Part shown: piece by piece, positions 34,067 through 46,893 of the stretch | Numbering within the stretch: position 1 is the stretch's first letter | How the letters are laid out: each line of letters opens with the position of its first letter | From: Ceratopteris richardii | Taxonomy: Eukaryota > Streptophyta > Polypodiopsida > Polypodiales > Pteridaceae | DNA: 64,000 nucleotides | Direction of reading: 5' to 3' | Assembly: GCA_020310875.1 (NCBI GenBank) | Contig: CM035444.1 | Coordinates: forward strand, 23,599,272 to 23,663,271 | Made by a program: the position numbers and the translations under genes | Notes under the pieces: model-generated | Database searches by the model: none | Told to the model about the DNA's origin: nothing | The model's input: only the letters and a program-made list of their open reading frames with translations

Positions 34067-37000
34067 ATGGTTGAAAGCAGTGATGTATTCCGTATGTTGG
34101 TTGTTGAGGATAAGTTGGATGGTACCAACTACCCATTATGGGCTTATATGATGCGACATGTTTTGGTTGCAAAAGGATTGTGGAACATTGTGCAGGGTGT
34201 TGAAAGACGTCCTGTTGCACCTGTAATGACAAGTACTACAAATACAGGTGCTGGAGCTGATGAAGATGGCGTCGAAGATGATATTTCACAGATTCCTGTT
34301 CGTGCTGCTGTTTCTGTTGCACCTACTATAGAGAAAATTCGTTGGGATGGCAGAGATGCCCAGGCACATGCATTGATAGCTTTGTCTCTCAAACGTGCCA
34401 TTATTCCTCATATTCGCTCTTGCAGAATAGCTAGGGATGCTTGGGATACACTTACCACATTGTACCAAGCTAGGAATGAGGCTCGTGTTGCTTACCTCCG
34501 AAAAAAGTTGGAGAGTGAGCACATGAAAGAAGGTGATTTTATGGACAGTTTCCTAACGAAGATCAAAGATTTGAAGGAACAGTTGATTTCTGTTGATGAG
34601 GTTATACCAGATAGCTCACTTGTGCAGACCGTTATGAATGGTCTTCCTGATTCATATCAGGGTTTTGCTTCTACTCTTCGGTTGATGATGAAAGGCAATC
34701 CGAATGCCTTATCATTTGAGGAGTTAGTCTCTGTTCTATTGCAGAAAGATCAGTCCAGGCAGAACAGGTCCATTATGCGTGTTGCAGATCAAGCTAACCT
34801 GGCTAGTCAGAAGGGCAAAGGAAAATGGAGCTCTTCTACTAGTAAGCAGAAATCTGCAAATGCTGCACATTCGAAGAACCAGGATAAAGATGAGAAGAAA
34901 TCAGAAAAGCAAAAATTGTTTTGCAAGTACTATAAAGGGAATGATCATATCATAAAGAACTATCCAAAACTGGCTGCAAAAGAGGTAAAGAAAAAGGAGG
35001 CTAGAATGGTTGTTGAAGAAGCCTCTACACAAAAAACAGAGTCTGCTAATCTTGTGCAGGAAGAAGAATGGGTGTTTACTACTATTTGCAGTTTTGACCC
35101 ATCTTCTCATGAGCAGTGTATGTCTGCAGTGGACTCAGATGTTTGGTACTTTGACAGTGGGGCGACCAAACATATTACCTCACAGTGCAGTTTCTTCTCT
35201 TCACTAGAGCTTGCCCCTACAGGGAATACTGTCACATGCGCCAACAACTCCTCTTATCCTGTTATGGGAGTTGGTAAGATCATTCTGACTACTGCTGATG
35301 GTAGTTCTTTCACCTTGTCAGATGCCTTATTTGTGCCAAGGATCAAGAAGAATCTGTTATCAGTTTTTGCATTAGCCAAGATTGGCTTGGTTGTGAAATT
35401 CGTTGATGACAGGTGTACAGTTCATGATCTATCAAATGGCGATGTGATTATTGCTTCTGGCATTTTATGTCATGGGCTGTATAAGCTCATAGACTATGAA
35501 AGATCTGTGAATGATTCGGCATGTGCAGTTCATGATTCTCAGGCTATGTCAGATGCAAAGCTTTGGCATGCACGCTTTGGTCATCTGAATTTTGCTAGTT
35601 TGCTACGCCTGCAGAAATCTGATATGGTGTCTTCTTTGCCCAAGCTTGAGGCACCTAGAAAACATGTATGTGAAGGCTGTATTTTGGGCAAAATGCAGCG
35701 TTCCTCCTTTCCAAAAGATGGTTCAGTTCGGGCTACGCAGAAATTGCAGCTTGTACATAGTGATGTCTATGGTCCTATGCAGACACCCTCTTTTGGGAAT
35801 TACCTTTACTTCGTGAATTTCATTGATGATTTTTCCAGGCATGCGTGGGTATATCCACTCAAAGCAAAGTCCGAAGTGTTCATGTGCTTTAAACAGTTTT
35901 TGGTTTTGGCTGAAAATCTGTCAGCATGTAAAATGGGCACCCTCCGTTCTGATCGAGGGGGGGAATATACGTCTTCTGATTTTAATGCATTTTTGGCTCA
36001 ACGTGGGATAAAACACCAGTGTACAATGCCGTATACACCTCAACAGAATGGAGTTCCTGAACGAAAGAACAGGTCACTCATGGAAATGGCGAGGTGCATA
36101 GTAAGAGTCAGGCTTTACCACATAGTTTCTGGCTTGAGGCTGTCATGTGTGCAGCATATGTACTGAACACGTGTCCCACTAAAGCGCTGCAGTCTATCAC
36201 TCCATATGAGGCTTGGCATGACTGCAAGCCATCTGTTGCTCATCTGCGTGTTTTTGGTTGTTTGGCATATGCATTAGTGCCTGAACAACATCACAGAAAA
36301 TTAGATGATAAGACAGTAAAATGTATTTTTGTTGGGTACAGTTCTGAAAGTAAAGGCTATCGTCTGTATCATCCACAGACTAAACGCATTCTGGTTAGCC
36401 GTGATGTTGTCTTTGTGGAAGATGCTATTCAGCCATTGCTTTCATGTACTAAGGAGACATTTGTTAGCTCCAAAGACATGTATGATACGTTGATGCCTCT
36501 TTTTACAGGTGGACAGTCTAGTGCTGGTCCTAATGACGTAGCTTCTCAGCCTTTGCAGGTTTCATATGATGATGCAGATCATTCTATTTCTGATGCAGAT
36601 TTACATGATGCACTTGTTGATGAGAGAGCTGATATTGAGCAGGCAAAAACTATGCCAAAATGGCTGGTGCAGACTTTGTGTGAGAGCAAATTAGATGCAC
36701 CTTTGTCATATCGTACTCGTTCAGGCTCTCATAGTGCCTCCTTTGCATCAGATTTCTATGCTATGGCTGCGTATAGTCTCTGTGATGAGAATGAGCCTGT
36801 TTCTTTTGATGAAGAACAGAATTCAGAAAATTGGATGGTTGCCATGCAATCTGAATATGATGCTATAATGAGGAATGGTACATGGTCTTTATGTGACTTG
36901 CCTCCTGGCAAGAAGGCCATTGGCACTAAGTGGGTATACAAGCTGACGCGTAAACCTGATGGTACAGTTGACAGGTATAAGGCTAGGCTTGTTGCAAAGG

Positions 37001-38327
37001 GTTATGCGCAGGAAAGAGGCATTGATTTTGATGATACCTTTGCACCTACATGCCGTATGACTACTGTTCGGAGCATTTGTGCACTTGCCGCCCATCATGG
37101 TTGGAATGTACATCAGTTGGACATTAAAACAGCATTTCTGAATGGTGACTTGCATGAAGAAGTGTATGTTTTTTAGCCCCGTGGCTTTGTGCAGAAAGGG
37201 CATGAAAACCAGGTGTGCAGGTTAAAGAAGGCATTATATGGTTTAAAGCAAGCACCACGTGCTTGGTATGAGAAGATACATGCCTATCTCGTTCACATGG
37301 TTTTGTGAACAGTCCAACTGAAAGCACCTTATATGTTAAGCGTGCTAATGATGTGCTTCTGATCATTGTTGTCTATGTTGATGACATGCTGCTCACTGGT
37401 CCTATTGAGAAGCATATTGCTGATTTCAAGGTTGATTTGCATGCTTTTTCTGACTCAGATTGGGGGCATTTGCATCACTATTTGGGCATTCAGTTTATGC
37501 AAGTTGATGGTGGAATGGCTTTGTGTCAAACGAAATATATTGACACATTATTGCAGCATTTTGGCCTTGAAGACTGTAAGCCTATTGCCACTCCTATGGA
37601 GAAAAGGTTTACAATTGAGTCTTCATGATGCTGGAGATGCATTTGATGTTGTTCTCTATCAGCAGGCTATTGGATGCTTGATTTACTTATGCATTACTCG
37701 GCCAGATATTCAGTTTGTTGTCTCACAGATGAGCGGGTTTATGCATTGCCCAGGAGTCATGCATTGGAAGGCGGTTAAGCGCATCTTTTGCTACTCGAGT
37801 GGTACTCGGCTACTTTGGTTGTTTTATCCCAAGGGGGATCACTACCGCCAGATTTGCATGCTTTTTCTGACTCAGATTGGGCTGGTTGCTATGACACTTG
37901 TGTGTCCACCAGTGGTTTTTGCTTCATGCTTGGTAGCTCATGTATATCTTGGTTGAGCAAGAAGCAGCCTACTGTGGCCACTTCCAGTTGTAAGGCTAAG
38001 TATAGGGTAGCTTTCAGAGCGACTGTTGAGTGTGTGTGGCTCAGACGCCTTATGGCTGATTTGGGTGTTGGCCAGTCTTCTGCCACCACCATCTTCACTG
38101 ACAGTCAGAGCGCATTTGCAGTTGCGAGGAACCTTGTGTTCCATGCTCGCACTAAGCACATTGAGGTGCATTATCACTATGTCAGGGAGAGGTTCTCTGC
38201 TGGGGAGATCAGCTTGGCATATGTGCCCACGCAGGAGAACATTGCAGACCTTTTCACGAAGGCTCTGCCTAGGGAGAAGTTTGAAGCTTTCCGCAAAGCT
38301 TTGGGCTTACTTCCTTTTGTGGAGTGA
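34067..38327 (+). pseudogene. Copia-1 gag-pol polyprotein, inactivated
   Basis: 34,067-36,166 is a 699-aa open frame: gag; a knuckle with two Cys replaced by Tyr (CKYYKGNDHIIKNYPK); protease WYFDSGATKHIT; GAG-pre-integrase HARFGHLN...CEGC; integrase with HSDVYGP, SDRGGEY and PERKNR (D, D, E present). A frameshift near 36,100 moves to 36,094-37,176 (integrase C-terminus, then RT with LDIKTAFLNG). An in-frame TAG at 37,174-37,176 and a 1-bp loss near 37,290 follow. 37,305-37,628 holds VYVDDMLL. A 1-bp gain near 37,605 leads to RNase H, 37,630-38,327 (DLHAFSDSDWAG, TKHIEVHYHYV, FTKAL). Copia-2 was used as comparison for each lesion. A 31-bp piece of RNase H is also pasted into RT at 37,434-37,464. 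Confidence 0.9.
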
Positions 38328-38401
38328 TTTTCACATAGCTTGGCACTTCCGTATACATGAGTGCCAGCTCCTTGTTCACCGCATCACTCCTAGGGGGGAT
38401 T

Positions 38402-38549
38402 TGTTGATATATTTAGGTAGTGATGTGTGTGAACACACTAGGACCGCCGGGGTACTTTTTTCCCTCTTTAGGAGGTTTTTTTTCCCCGGCTTATATATAT
38501 GCCTATTGCCCTAATGGGCTACTTATCTTTGTACATTCTCTAGTAATAT
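38402..38549 (+). repeat. Copia-1 3' LTR, truncated
   Basis: Matches 33,481-33,629 and then breaks off within 'tagtaata'. The following bases are the complement of the Copia-4 RNase H C-terminus. The last ~83 bp of the LTR and any target duplication are missing. Confidence 0.9.
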
Positions 38550-41500
38550 ATCAAGTGCCTTCGTCATCATATCTGCTACTTGCTTTTCAATCGGAACAAA
38601 AGAAATGTCAATCTCCTTTGCCATGAGCTTCTCCCTGATGAAGTGGTAATGGACTTCTATGTGCTTGGTTCTCGCATGGAAAATAGGATTTGCAGCTAGA
38701 TGCATGGAACTTACATTATCTCCAAATATGTGAGGTTTGGAACTCACAAGTCCCAAATCTGTATACAATGCTTTTAACCATATTGCCTCTTGAGTTGCTA
38801 TGGTCAAGCCTCTATACTCTGCTTCAATTGAGGATAAAGCAGTTGTTGGTTGCTTCTTGGAACTCCATGACACTAGCTTCGAACCTGCAAATGCTAAGTA
38901 ACCAGATGTACTTTTTCTACCATCCTTAGCTCCTACCCAATTTGCATCTGAATAGATTTTGATATCCAAATCTGACGAATAAGGATAGAATATACCTTCG
39001 TTGATTGTACCTTTGAGATACTTAAGTACTCTCTTAGCCGCATCCATGTGTGGTCTTCTCGGTGAGTGCATGAACTAATTAAACACTCCCACACTATATG
39101 AGATGTCTTCCCTTGTATGAGTAGCATATATCAAGCTACCTACCAAGATTTGATACTCTTTAATTTCTTCAATTTTCTCACCTTCATAAACAATTAGTTT
39201 ATGATTCATCTCCAAAGGTGTACCTGCAGGTTTAGCGTTCTCCATTTTGAAATTGAGAAGAAGATCCTGAATGTATCTTCTTTGAGTCAAATACATTCCT
39301 TCATCTGTGTATATCACTTGCATACCTAGGATATATGTGAGCTCACCTAGGTCACTGATTTTGAACTCCTCTTGCATGTGTCTCTTGATCCTTTGAATGC
39401 CATTTAGATCATCACCTGTCACAATAATATCATCTACATATACACATAGATATATAACCTCATTGTGATCCCTTTTGATGAATAGAGAAGGATCTGGGTT
39501 GCTAGCTTTGAACCCTTGATCTTGAAGATATGTAACCAACCTGTAATTCCAAGCTCTAGGAGCTTGTTTCAATCCATACAATGCTTTCTTAAGTCTGCAA
39601 ACATAAGATGGATGATTAGGGTTTTCAAAACCTGGTGGTTGTGACATGTATACCTCTTCACTTATCCAACCATTTAAGAATGCATTTTTCACATCAAGTT
39701 GGAGGAGTCTCCAATTCCTTGCAGCAACTACACTTATCAATGTCATGATTGTAGCCATCTTTAACTGGTGAGAATGTTTCCTCATAGTCTATACCATGAG
39801 TTTGTGAGCATCCTTTGGCAACTAATCTTGCCTTGTACCTGCAAACTGATCCATCTGAATTTCTTTTAACTTTATATACCCATCTGCAACCAATTACCTT
39901 TTGATTCGACGACATTGGAACCAAATCCCAAGTGTCCATTTCCTTCAATGCAACTATCTCTTCTTTCATGGCCTTTTCCCAATTAGGGTTTTGTTTTGCC
40001 TCTTCATAGGTTGAGGGTTCCTCTGAAATAGAGTCTTTTTCCAAGTATATTGAATGCTTCGTAACAAATGTGGAATCATTGCTGATCTTCTAGGTGCTTG
40101 TTTGGAGCATTCTCCAACCTCTTGCATCTTTGCTTGGCCTCTTGACTTCCATAGCTTTTTATCCTTTTCCCTTTCATCTTGGTCATCGTCTGTATCACTT
40201 CTTGGATCTTGGACCTGTGTATCATACTTGCTTCCTAATTGATGAGAGTCAGAATCAAGATCATATGATAGTGTTACCTTTTGTTTGTCTTCATCATACC
40301 AAGACCTGTGTTCTTCAAACACAACATCTCTACTTGTAGTGAATTGCTTGGTTGAAGGATTGAAGAATCTGTAACCTATCTGAGTTGAATCATATCCAAT
40401 AAACACTACCTTTGTTGCCCTTTCATCTAGCTTACCTCTTATTTGTGATGGTACATGAACATAAGCTAAACAACCAAAAACCTTGCAATGTCCAAGACTA
40501 GGTTTTCTTCCATGTCATGCTTCATAAGGAGTCATACCTTGAAGTGATTTGGATGGTAGTCTATTGACAAGGTACACAGCAGTTGAAATAGCTTTTGCCC
40601 ATAGATAATGTGGCAACTTCTTCTCTTCAAGCATTGTTCGGGCTGATCCAACCAATGTCTTGTTTCTCCTCTCTACAATTCCATTTAGTTGAGGAGAGTA
40701 CCTAGTAGTCACTTCCCTTTTGATACCTTTTTCCTACAAGAACTCATCAAAATCTTTGGAGAAGTATTCTCCCCCTCCATCATATCTTAGCTTCTTTAGT
40801 GATCTACCTGTATGATTCTCCACATGTGCAAGATACTTCTTAAAGCAATCAAACATTTCATTCTTATTCTTGATAAAATATAGAACAATCCACCTACTAT
40901 GGTCATCAATAAATGAGACATAATACCTTGATCCTGCCAATGAAGGTTCTTGACTTGGTCCCCATACATTTGTATGTACTAAGTCCAATAAGTTGTTATG
41001 GATGTAGCCTTTGTGGTTGAATGGTTGTCTTTGTGCCTTCCCAATCTGATCATGTGTTACTTTGATATGTTCAGTAGTCCTAGAACACTTTGATCCCTGC
41101 ATATATCCTTCAAGGTTCTTTCATTCACATGAGCAAGTCTCTTATGCCACACTTCAAGCTCACTTAGGGTTTGAGATCCAAAGTTTAATAGAGCTATGTT
41201 CCTCATTTCTCCTACTTCAAAAGTAAAGAGGCTACCATGCTTCTCACCTCGGGCTATCTTTTTGAAGCCTTGACATGGATCTTCCACAAAAGCTCCATGT
41301 TGGGTGAACCTAACTTGCAAGCCTTTTTCAACTATTTGGCCTACACTTATTAGGTTTTTAGTGATAGTGGGTACATAGAGGACCTTACTTAGAATGTTTA
41401 TCCTACCATTGGAAGCTTTGACATTACCAATCTTCTCCACATTGTGCTTTGTGTCATCCCCTGTTTGCACTTCATGTCTATGCTTTGGACTTTCCAAGTC

Positions 41501-42604
41501 AGATAGAAGAGCAATGTTACCTGCAACATGATTCGAACATCCTGGATCTATGTAGAACAAATGATCATCTTCTTTACCTTCTTTGTGGCTTAGATTCATA
41601 AGAAGCAATGAGTCTTCATGTGGTTGATCTTCTGAATAATTTTTGTAGTCCCTTCTATTATAGCTTCTATTGTTATTGTTGAAGTTTTGTCCACCTCTAC
41701 CTCTATTGCTACCATATCCACCTCTTCCACTTCCTTTTTGGGTCTTCCCATTGAACCAGCAATTCTCAGTGGTGTGGTTGTCTTATCGCATATGGCACAA
41801 GATTGAACATTCTGACCTTTGGTTTTGTCTTGCTTTGGTCCTTTCTTCTTCCCTTTCCACTCGCTCTTGTTTGCGAAGTTGGCTTGAGAAGTCTCTTCTT
41901 CATCTTCTTCCTTCTTCTTGCCTTTCTGCTTCTTATCCTTCTTATTTGCATATAGATCACTAGTTGAATTACCAGATAAGAGTTACCTTCCTTTATGCTA
42001 TTGTTGGCTTCTTGATTGAAGAGTTGTCCAAGAAATATGTTGAAATTTTGAGTTTTCACATCCATGATGAGATCATAAGCCGTTGTGAAGGATTTTCATT
42101 GCTTATCACTTCGAATGCCATTGAGAATTTGCCTCATGATGACCTCTTCTTCAATCAGCTCTCCAATGGAGATGCTACTTGATCCGCAACCTCCTTGACC
42201 TTGGTAACAAACTCTGTGAGGGTTTGTGTAAGTGTCTTCTTCATTTGGTTGAACTCGTTCCAAAGATGATTCTTTCTTGCTTTGATACTTGCAAAAAAGA
42301 AAGTCTCGAGGGCATCCCAAGTCTCTTGAGATATCTTGCATCCTCTAATATGTGGTAATAGAAAGTCAGAGATAGAGCTTACTATGTACGACCTTGCTTG
42401 AGCATCCCTTGCACACCAAAGTGTGAGCTTATCTGTCTCCTCTTGTGTAGGTCCTCCTTTGGATCTTGGAATAGGCATAGCTTCATCACCTGCTACAATT
42501 CCATAAAGATTTCTACCTTGCAAATAGGCCTCCATCCTGATTTGCCAAGCCGCATAGTTGTGTCGATCAAGCTTCTCGATCATTGAGGGAAAGCCGTCAC
42601 CCAT
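38549..42604 (-). pseudogene. Copia-4 gag-pol polyprotein, inactivated
   Basis: Gag 42,604-42,155 (LDRHNYAAWQIRMEAYL; DUF4219/UBN2-like). The knuckle region 42,065-41,640 is frameshifted near 41,785. Protease/GAG-pre-integrase 41,608-41,057 (FYIDPGCSNHV; HKRLAHVNE). Integrase 41,102-40,734 and 40,712-40,515: the first catalytic Asp is Asn (HTNVWGP), the second (YDGGGEY) and the Glu (VERRNK) are kept; a stop at 40,734-40,736 splits it. Integrase C-terminus 40,406-39,966 (MFIGYDSTQIGY). RT 40,044-39,075, frameshifted near 39,710, with [20 protein letters not shown] and YVDDIIV. RNase H 39,071-38,549 ends just after the MMTKAL motif, at the junction. Confidence 0.9.
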
Positions 42605-42613
42605 CTTGATCTA

Positions 42614-42625
42614 GCTCTGATACCA
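42614..42625 (-). other. Copia-4 primer binding site (tRNA-iMet)
   Basis: GCTCTGATACCA on the plus strand, i.e. TGGTATCAGAGC on the element strand, one base inside the LTR end at 42,627. Confidence 0.92.
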
Positions 42626-42626
42626 G

Positions 42627-43706
42627 TGAAAGAACTTGGAGAAGCTTGTAGAAGGTAGAAAAATGTGTTTCAAAGCGATGAAGTTTGGTCTAGCCAATCG
42701 GCACAAGACCAGCCCTTGAGCTTATGGAGACTCAAATAGACCTTATAAGCATGTGATAAGTGCAAAGAAACACACTATGTACTTTGGAGCATCAAGGAGA
42801 ATGAGTCGATACAAAACAGATAGGTTCGCGGGTCAACTAACTCAAAAAACTTACTATCTATGAAAGAGACAATGAACTTCAAATGCCCATAGCGACCAGC
42901 ATGATTACAATTAGAAAAACTCCTTTTATGGGAGTGATACACATAGGGTTGAGTGTATAGAATGCACAAAATTATAATGAATAAGCAAAATATGCTATAG
43001 GAATGAATGCGACATTCACGGATGGTACTTCTTATTTTTCAAGAATACACAGAGATTGACCCCGACACAGAAAAACTCAGATTCCTCCCAATATAATGAA
43101 CCAAATGCTATGAAAATTTATAGCATAAATTAGACACTGATACCTTTCCAATGAGCCATCTTGCACTCAATTTGGAGCTCTAGAGAGAGAGCAGCAGCCT
43201 CTGCAAAATTATTGTCAGCAAAGAAGGTGATGCAGAGAATTGAAGGAGCAAGACAATGATGATCACAAGTGTATGTATATTGCTTCCATGTAATGTAGAA
43301 GTGATTTCAAGTCTTTATATAGACTCTAAGAGTGTTCCACGACTTTTACAAGTGAAATTTGAATTCAAATGAAGGTGGGAATGGTTGTTGGAGGGAATCA
43401 ATTCACTTTCCTACAATCTAGGAAAAGTGAAGATCTAGTTTGATCTACTTTTAGGTGATTGATTGCTTGATTGAATGCAACTTCAACAACCACAAATTCG
43501 TGGGATTTGGGCTCTCTCTTTCTACCTTTACATGTGTAAAGCTCAAGGCTTTTACAATGGTAAATGAACCATCGAAAGTCGAGTCTCAACAAATACAATA
43601 AATGAGCATAAGAAAGAGAACTCTCGAACGGATATTCTTTCGATGCGATAGCCTTTGATGTAGATCAAATCCACCTCAAGCATAGTGTAAGCTTGATGTT
43701 CCAACA
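42627..43706 (-). repeat. Copia-4 5' LTR (~1.08 kb)
   Basis: On the element strand it starts TGTTGGAACATCAAGC (complement of the bases ending at 43,706) and ends TTCTTTCA next to the primer site. The flank AGCTT at 43,707-43,711 is the candidate target duplication, but the partner side is lost. No gene lies inside. Confidence 0.8.
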
Positions 43707-44870
43707 AGCTTAGCATCAGCCATCATGGGGATTGTATGAGAGCATATTCTTGGATCTTTTCCCTTCAAGTCTCTATAGGTCCACGCAAACACGTCCCTAT
43801 ATTCCCTTAATAAAGCTACAAGTTCTACTTCTTCTTCTGCACTTAGGTCTTCTTCTATGTACGTACATCACTCTTGATTCTCTTCAATGGTTACTACAAT
43901 TTTTTTGGTCTTTTCTTTATTATCATATGCTTCTCTTGTGATAGCCTCTCTTTTAGGCATCCGTACCAAAATTTTCCGATCTTCAACTTCATATTTCTTG
44001 AATTTTTTTGGTACTTCGAACAATGATTCCTCCTTTGATTGTTTCACTACTTTTCTTTTCTTTTTCTTTTGACTACCTTCACCTTCCTCCTTTGAATTTA
44101 TAGTTTTAATTCTTGTGATAGTTTCTTCTTGTGTTTGGGTAAATACTCCTACATTTTCTAGATGGTGCTCCTCTTAATCAAAGCAACTATCCATCAAAAT
44201 GGTTTCTATATCATCATCATCATCCTCTTCTCCTATGACCTCATTAGAATCACACTCTTCTAGCAATGGTTCACACATGAACAAAGAGATATCATATTAC
44301 TCATCAGAATGAGGTGTCCATTGTTCTTCATTGATAGCAATGTCCATGGTGGATAAGATTTCCACCCAGCCATGAGGCTCAAATTCCTCATGTAGAAAGA
44401 TCATTGGTGTGTAGGCTGGGTCTCTAATCGGTCTATCTCCTTGAGAATTTTCTTCTTCTCTTGCTTTTAAGTGTTTGTCCTCTTCCTCTACAACCTTGCA
44501 CATCCACAAATGAGTATCTCCATGCATCCATGATGGATGAGAAGAACTTCTAGAATGCATAGAGATTGAATCTTCTTGTGCCTTGTCGATAGGATTCCAC
44601 TATAGGGGTGGTACATATCTAAACGTATAATCCTTCAGATTGACCTTGGTTGTGACCCCTGAGTGCAAGTACAAAGAGTTGGTTCCCCAATCTTGGATTA
44701 TCTGCAGTTGTCATAGGAAGGGTCTTCCTAGGATCATTTCATAAACATTATTTTTTCCAAAGTCACATATAGCAAAGGTGTGTTCAAACTCTACACCACA
44801 AGTTGTTAGAGCTATCTCTTCTAGAAATCCTAGAGTTCTTTCAATATGACCATCGGCCATTTGAAGTTTC
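43707..44870 (-). pseudogene. Gypsy-2 protease-RT linker and RT N-terminal edge
   Basis: The minus-strand reading gives the RT entry segment up to ~43,850, an acidic linker, and the 44,297-44,560 piece (EEFEPHGWVEI, INEEQWTPH) that matches 5,000-5,250 of Gypsy-1. No enzyme domain is complete. Stops are present. Confidence 0.65.
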
Positions 44871-44878
44871 ATTCTAGT

Positions 44879-45235
44879 TTATCTTAATGCAGGTTTACCC
44901 CATTGCTTCCACAAGGAGGTGGTTGCAATTGCAACATCTGCACCTGAATCTAAGATAGCTTTGCTTGTGTAACCTTGGTATGTGACTGGAACATAAGTAT
45001 TACATTCGTCACCTTCACTCATGTCCGCTATTTTGTATAGAGGTATCTCTAGTACTTTTTCCTTTGATCTTGATTTCGACACATTGGAACCAAGTTCTGG
45101 AAATTGATTCACCACATGTTTCCATAGCTCAGGCTTTACTTTGAGCAAATCTTCTAAAGTAAGATGACATTGAACCTTAGTGTTCTTCACAACTTCAATG
45201 TTTCTTGGAACCACTAAGTCTTCATTTCTTATCAA
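44879..45235 (-). pseudogene. Gypsy-2 aspartic protease domain
   Basis: A 118-aa segment containing AILDSGADVAIATTSLWK, a complete DSGA active site. It is homologous to 5,405-5,737. The frame is interrupted at 44,878 before the GRPF-type end, so only part of the domain is open. Confidence 0.75.
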
Positions 45236-45560
45236 TATTATGGGAGCTCTTATTTGAAGAGATTCAAATTCCCATGGGCCTATGAATTGTGGTAACTCTT
45301 GTAAAGAATTAGATTCAAAATCTAATTTTTCATCTTCTTGTTGGTTTGCTTGATCTTCATAAATAGATGGAATGTCTTGGGGAAATTGATCATGAAGGTC
45401 ATCAATTTCAGGAATAGAAGGGGGATTGTCCTTCTCCTTGGCCCATTTCTCTTCTTGTATTTCCTACAAGAACTCTTGAGAGTATTGTTCAACGGAAAGA
45501 GGTGTTCCATCATCTATGGAATCAGGAACATAAGCTTCTGTTGGTGGTGAGCTTTCTCTT

Positions 45561-46700
45561 TCAATCACTAGTCAAGCCTATGGAGGTAAAGAAACCCATG
45601 GTTTGTTTACCACCTGCTCTAATCGTTCTAGTAAGCCCTAGAAATGCAAACTTGGTTTGATAGAATTTGTTTGATTGAACAATTGATTGGTCTCCCACAT
45701 AGCTTGAGATAGTTCTACCGTTTTCATGCACGTTTTTGTCCATTCAATCTCCAAATATACTCTAGGGTAACTCTTTTCTAGGTTTGCAATTGTTGGCCCT
45801 TTTTGGAGTCGAGCCTGGTAGGCCTTGAACATCATGTCGAAGCCTTTTGGGGTCGGATCTACGAGAATATACCCTAGCTCTAGTCTACTTACAATGGGTG
45901 GTGGGGTGGGATGAAGTGGAGTGGATGGATTTTTGGCATGCGAGGGGTTTTGAGATGCAATGTCTTCTATTTTGTTTTTTGTGTCTCTTAGGATTTTTTC
46001 TAGTTTTGACAACTTTTTAGCCCACTTATGATTGGCCTTCTCCTTGGTATCCTTCCAAGTTTTTGTTTCCTCTTACTAGGCTCTCCTAATTCACTTGACT
46101 CTGATTGTTCATCTCATTTAACTTGTTTTAAGGCTTATGCCCTCGTGACTGCATGTATAGGAGCCATGCTAACACTACTTGAACTTGAATCCACCACTAG
46201 GCCTACCACATTAATGGGTGTAACCTTGGGAGCACTAGAGGGGTTCCTTGGATAATCAGGAGATGTAAGTTTTGCCACACTCGGGACGAAAGCCTTGTAT
46301 TGTGATGTTATGTCCTTGTCTCAGAGCCAGAGGGTGGGGACATTCACAAATGAAACGGTTGACATGACATCTAAAACATGGTCCTCTAGGGGCTTGTGTT
46401 CTCATTTGTCTCAATTGGGGCCTTGGGTTAGGATTCATATACATGATATTGGAGTATTCTGGCTCCCGAATTGTTTCTATAGGTGGTGCCTCAGATTAAT
46501 ACGGATAAATCTCACTGTGCTCGGGTGTCTATGTGTAATAAGCTTGTGGACTATCCTCATGAGTGTAATTAGAACTCTGAGCAAGAGGGTCATTTTCTAA
46601 GACCAAAGGGGTCATTGGCACCAATGCTCTATTAGGGTTTTCCTCTACCACTGCATACTTAACTCGAATCACGTTGGCAGGAGGTGGCGGTTGGTTTCCT
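45561..46700 (-). pseudogene. Gypsy-2 linker and zinc-knuckle region
   Basis: 45,638-46,012 (coiled/basic then Pro-rich, homologous to 5,900-6,200) and 46,256-46,444, where knuckles CFRCHVNRFICECP and a second degenerate one are visible. It corresponds to the gag-to-protease spacer of Gypsy-1 and the Gypsy-3 fragment at 52,200-52,850. Stops at several points. Confidence 0.6.
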
Positions 46701-46893
46701 AGGATCAATTGTGGCCTATATGGTGCTTGATATTGTTGTTGGTATTGAGGTTGATATTGTTGTTGTGGCCTATAATATGGTTGTTGGTACTGGTTCAGAT
46801 ACCTACCTTGTTGGAAAAGTTGCTAATAATTTTGTCTGACAACCTACCTATTATACAAACAATATTGAGCTATATAGTTGGCATATTTTCTCT

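Larger units (their letters stand above)
33481..38549 (+). mobile_element. Copia-1, near-complete Ty1/Copia element with truncated 3' LTR
   Basis: 5' LTR 33,481-33,711, primer site 33,714-33,728, gag-pol region 34,067-38,327, purine tract ~38,392-38,400 and 3' LTR 38,402-38,549. The 3' LTR stops after ~148 of 231 bp, where Copia-4 RNase H sequence begins. Best preserved of the four Copia copies: the first half of the polyprotein is one open frame. Confidence 0.92.
38549..43706 (-). mobile_element. Copia-4, Ty1/Copia element lacking its 3' LTR
   Basis: Minus-strand element: 5' LTR 42,627-43,706, primer site complement 42,614-42,625, gag start ATG at 42,604, pol to 38,549. It interrupts Gypsy-2 in the RT N-terminal region at 43,706/43,707. 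The RNase H C-terminus, 3' LTR and distal Gypsy-2 half are gone at the junction with Copia-1. It differs from the Copia-1/-2 family by its ~1.08-kb LTR and its protein sequence. Confidence 0.9.
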
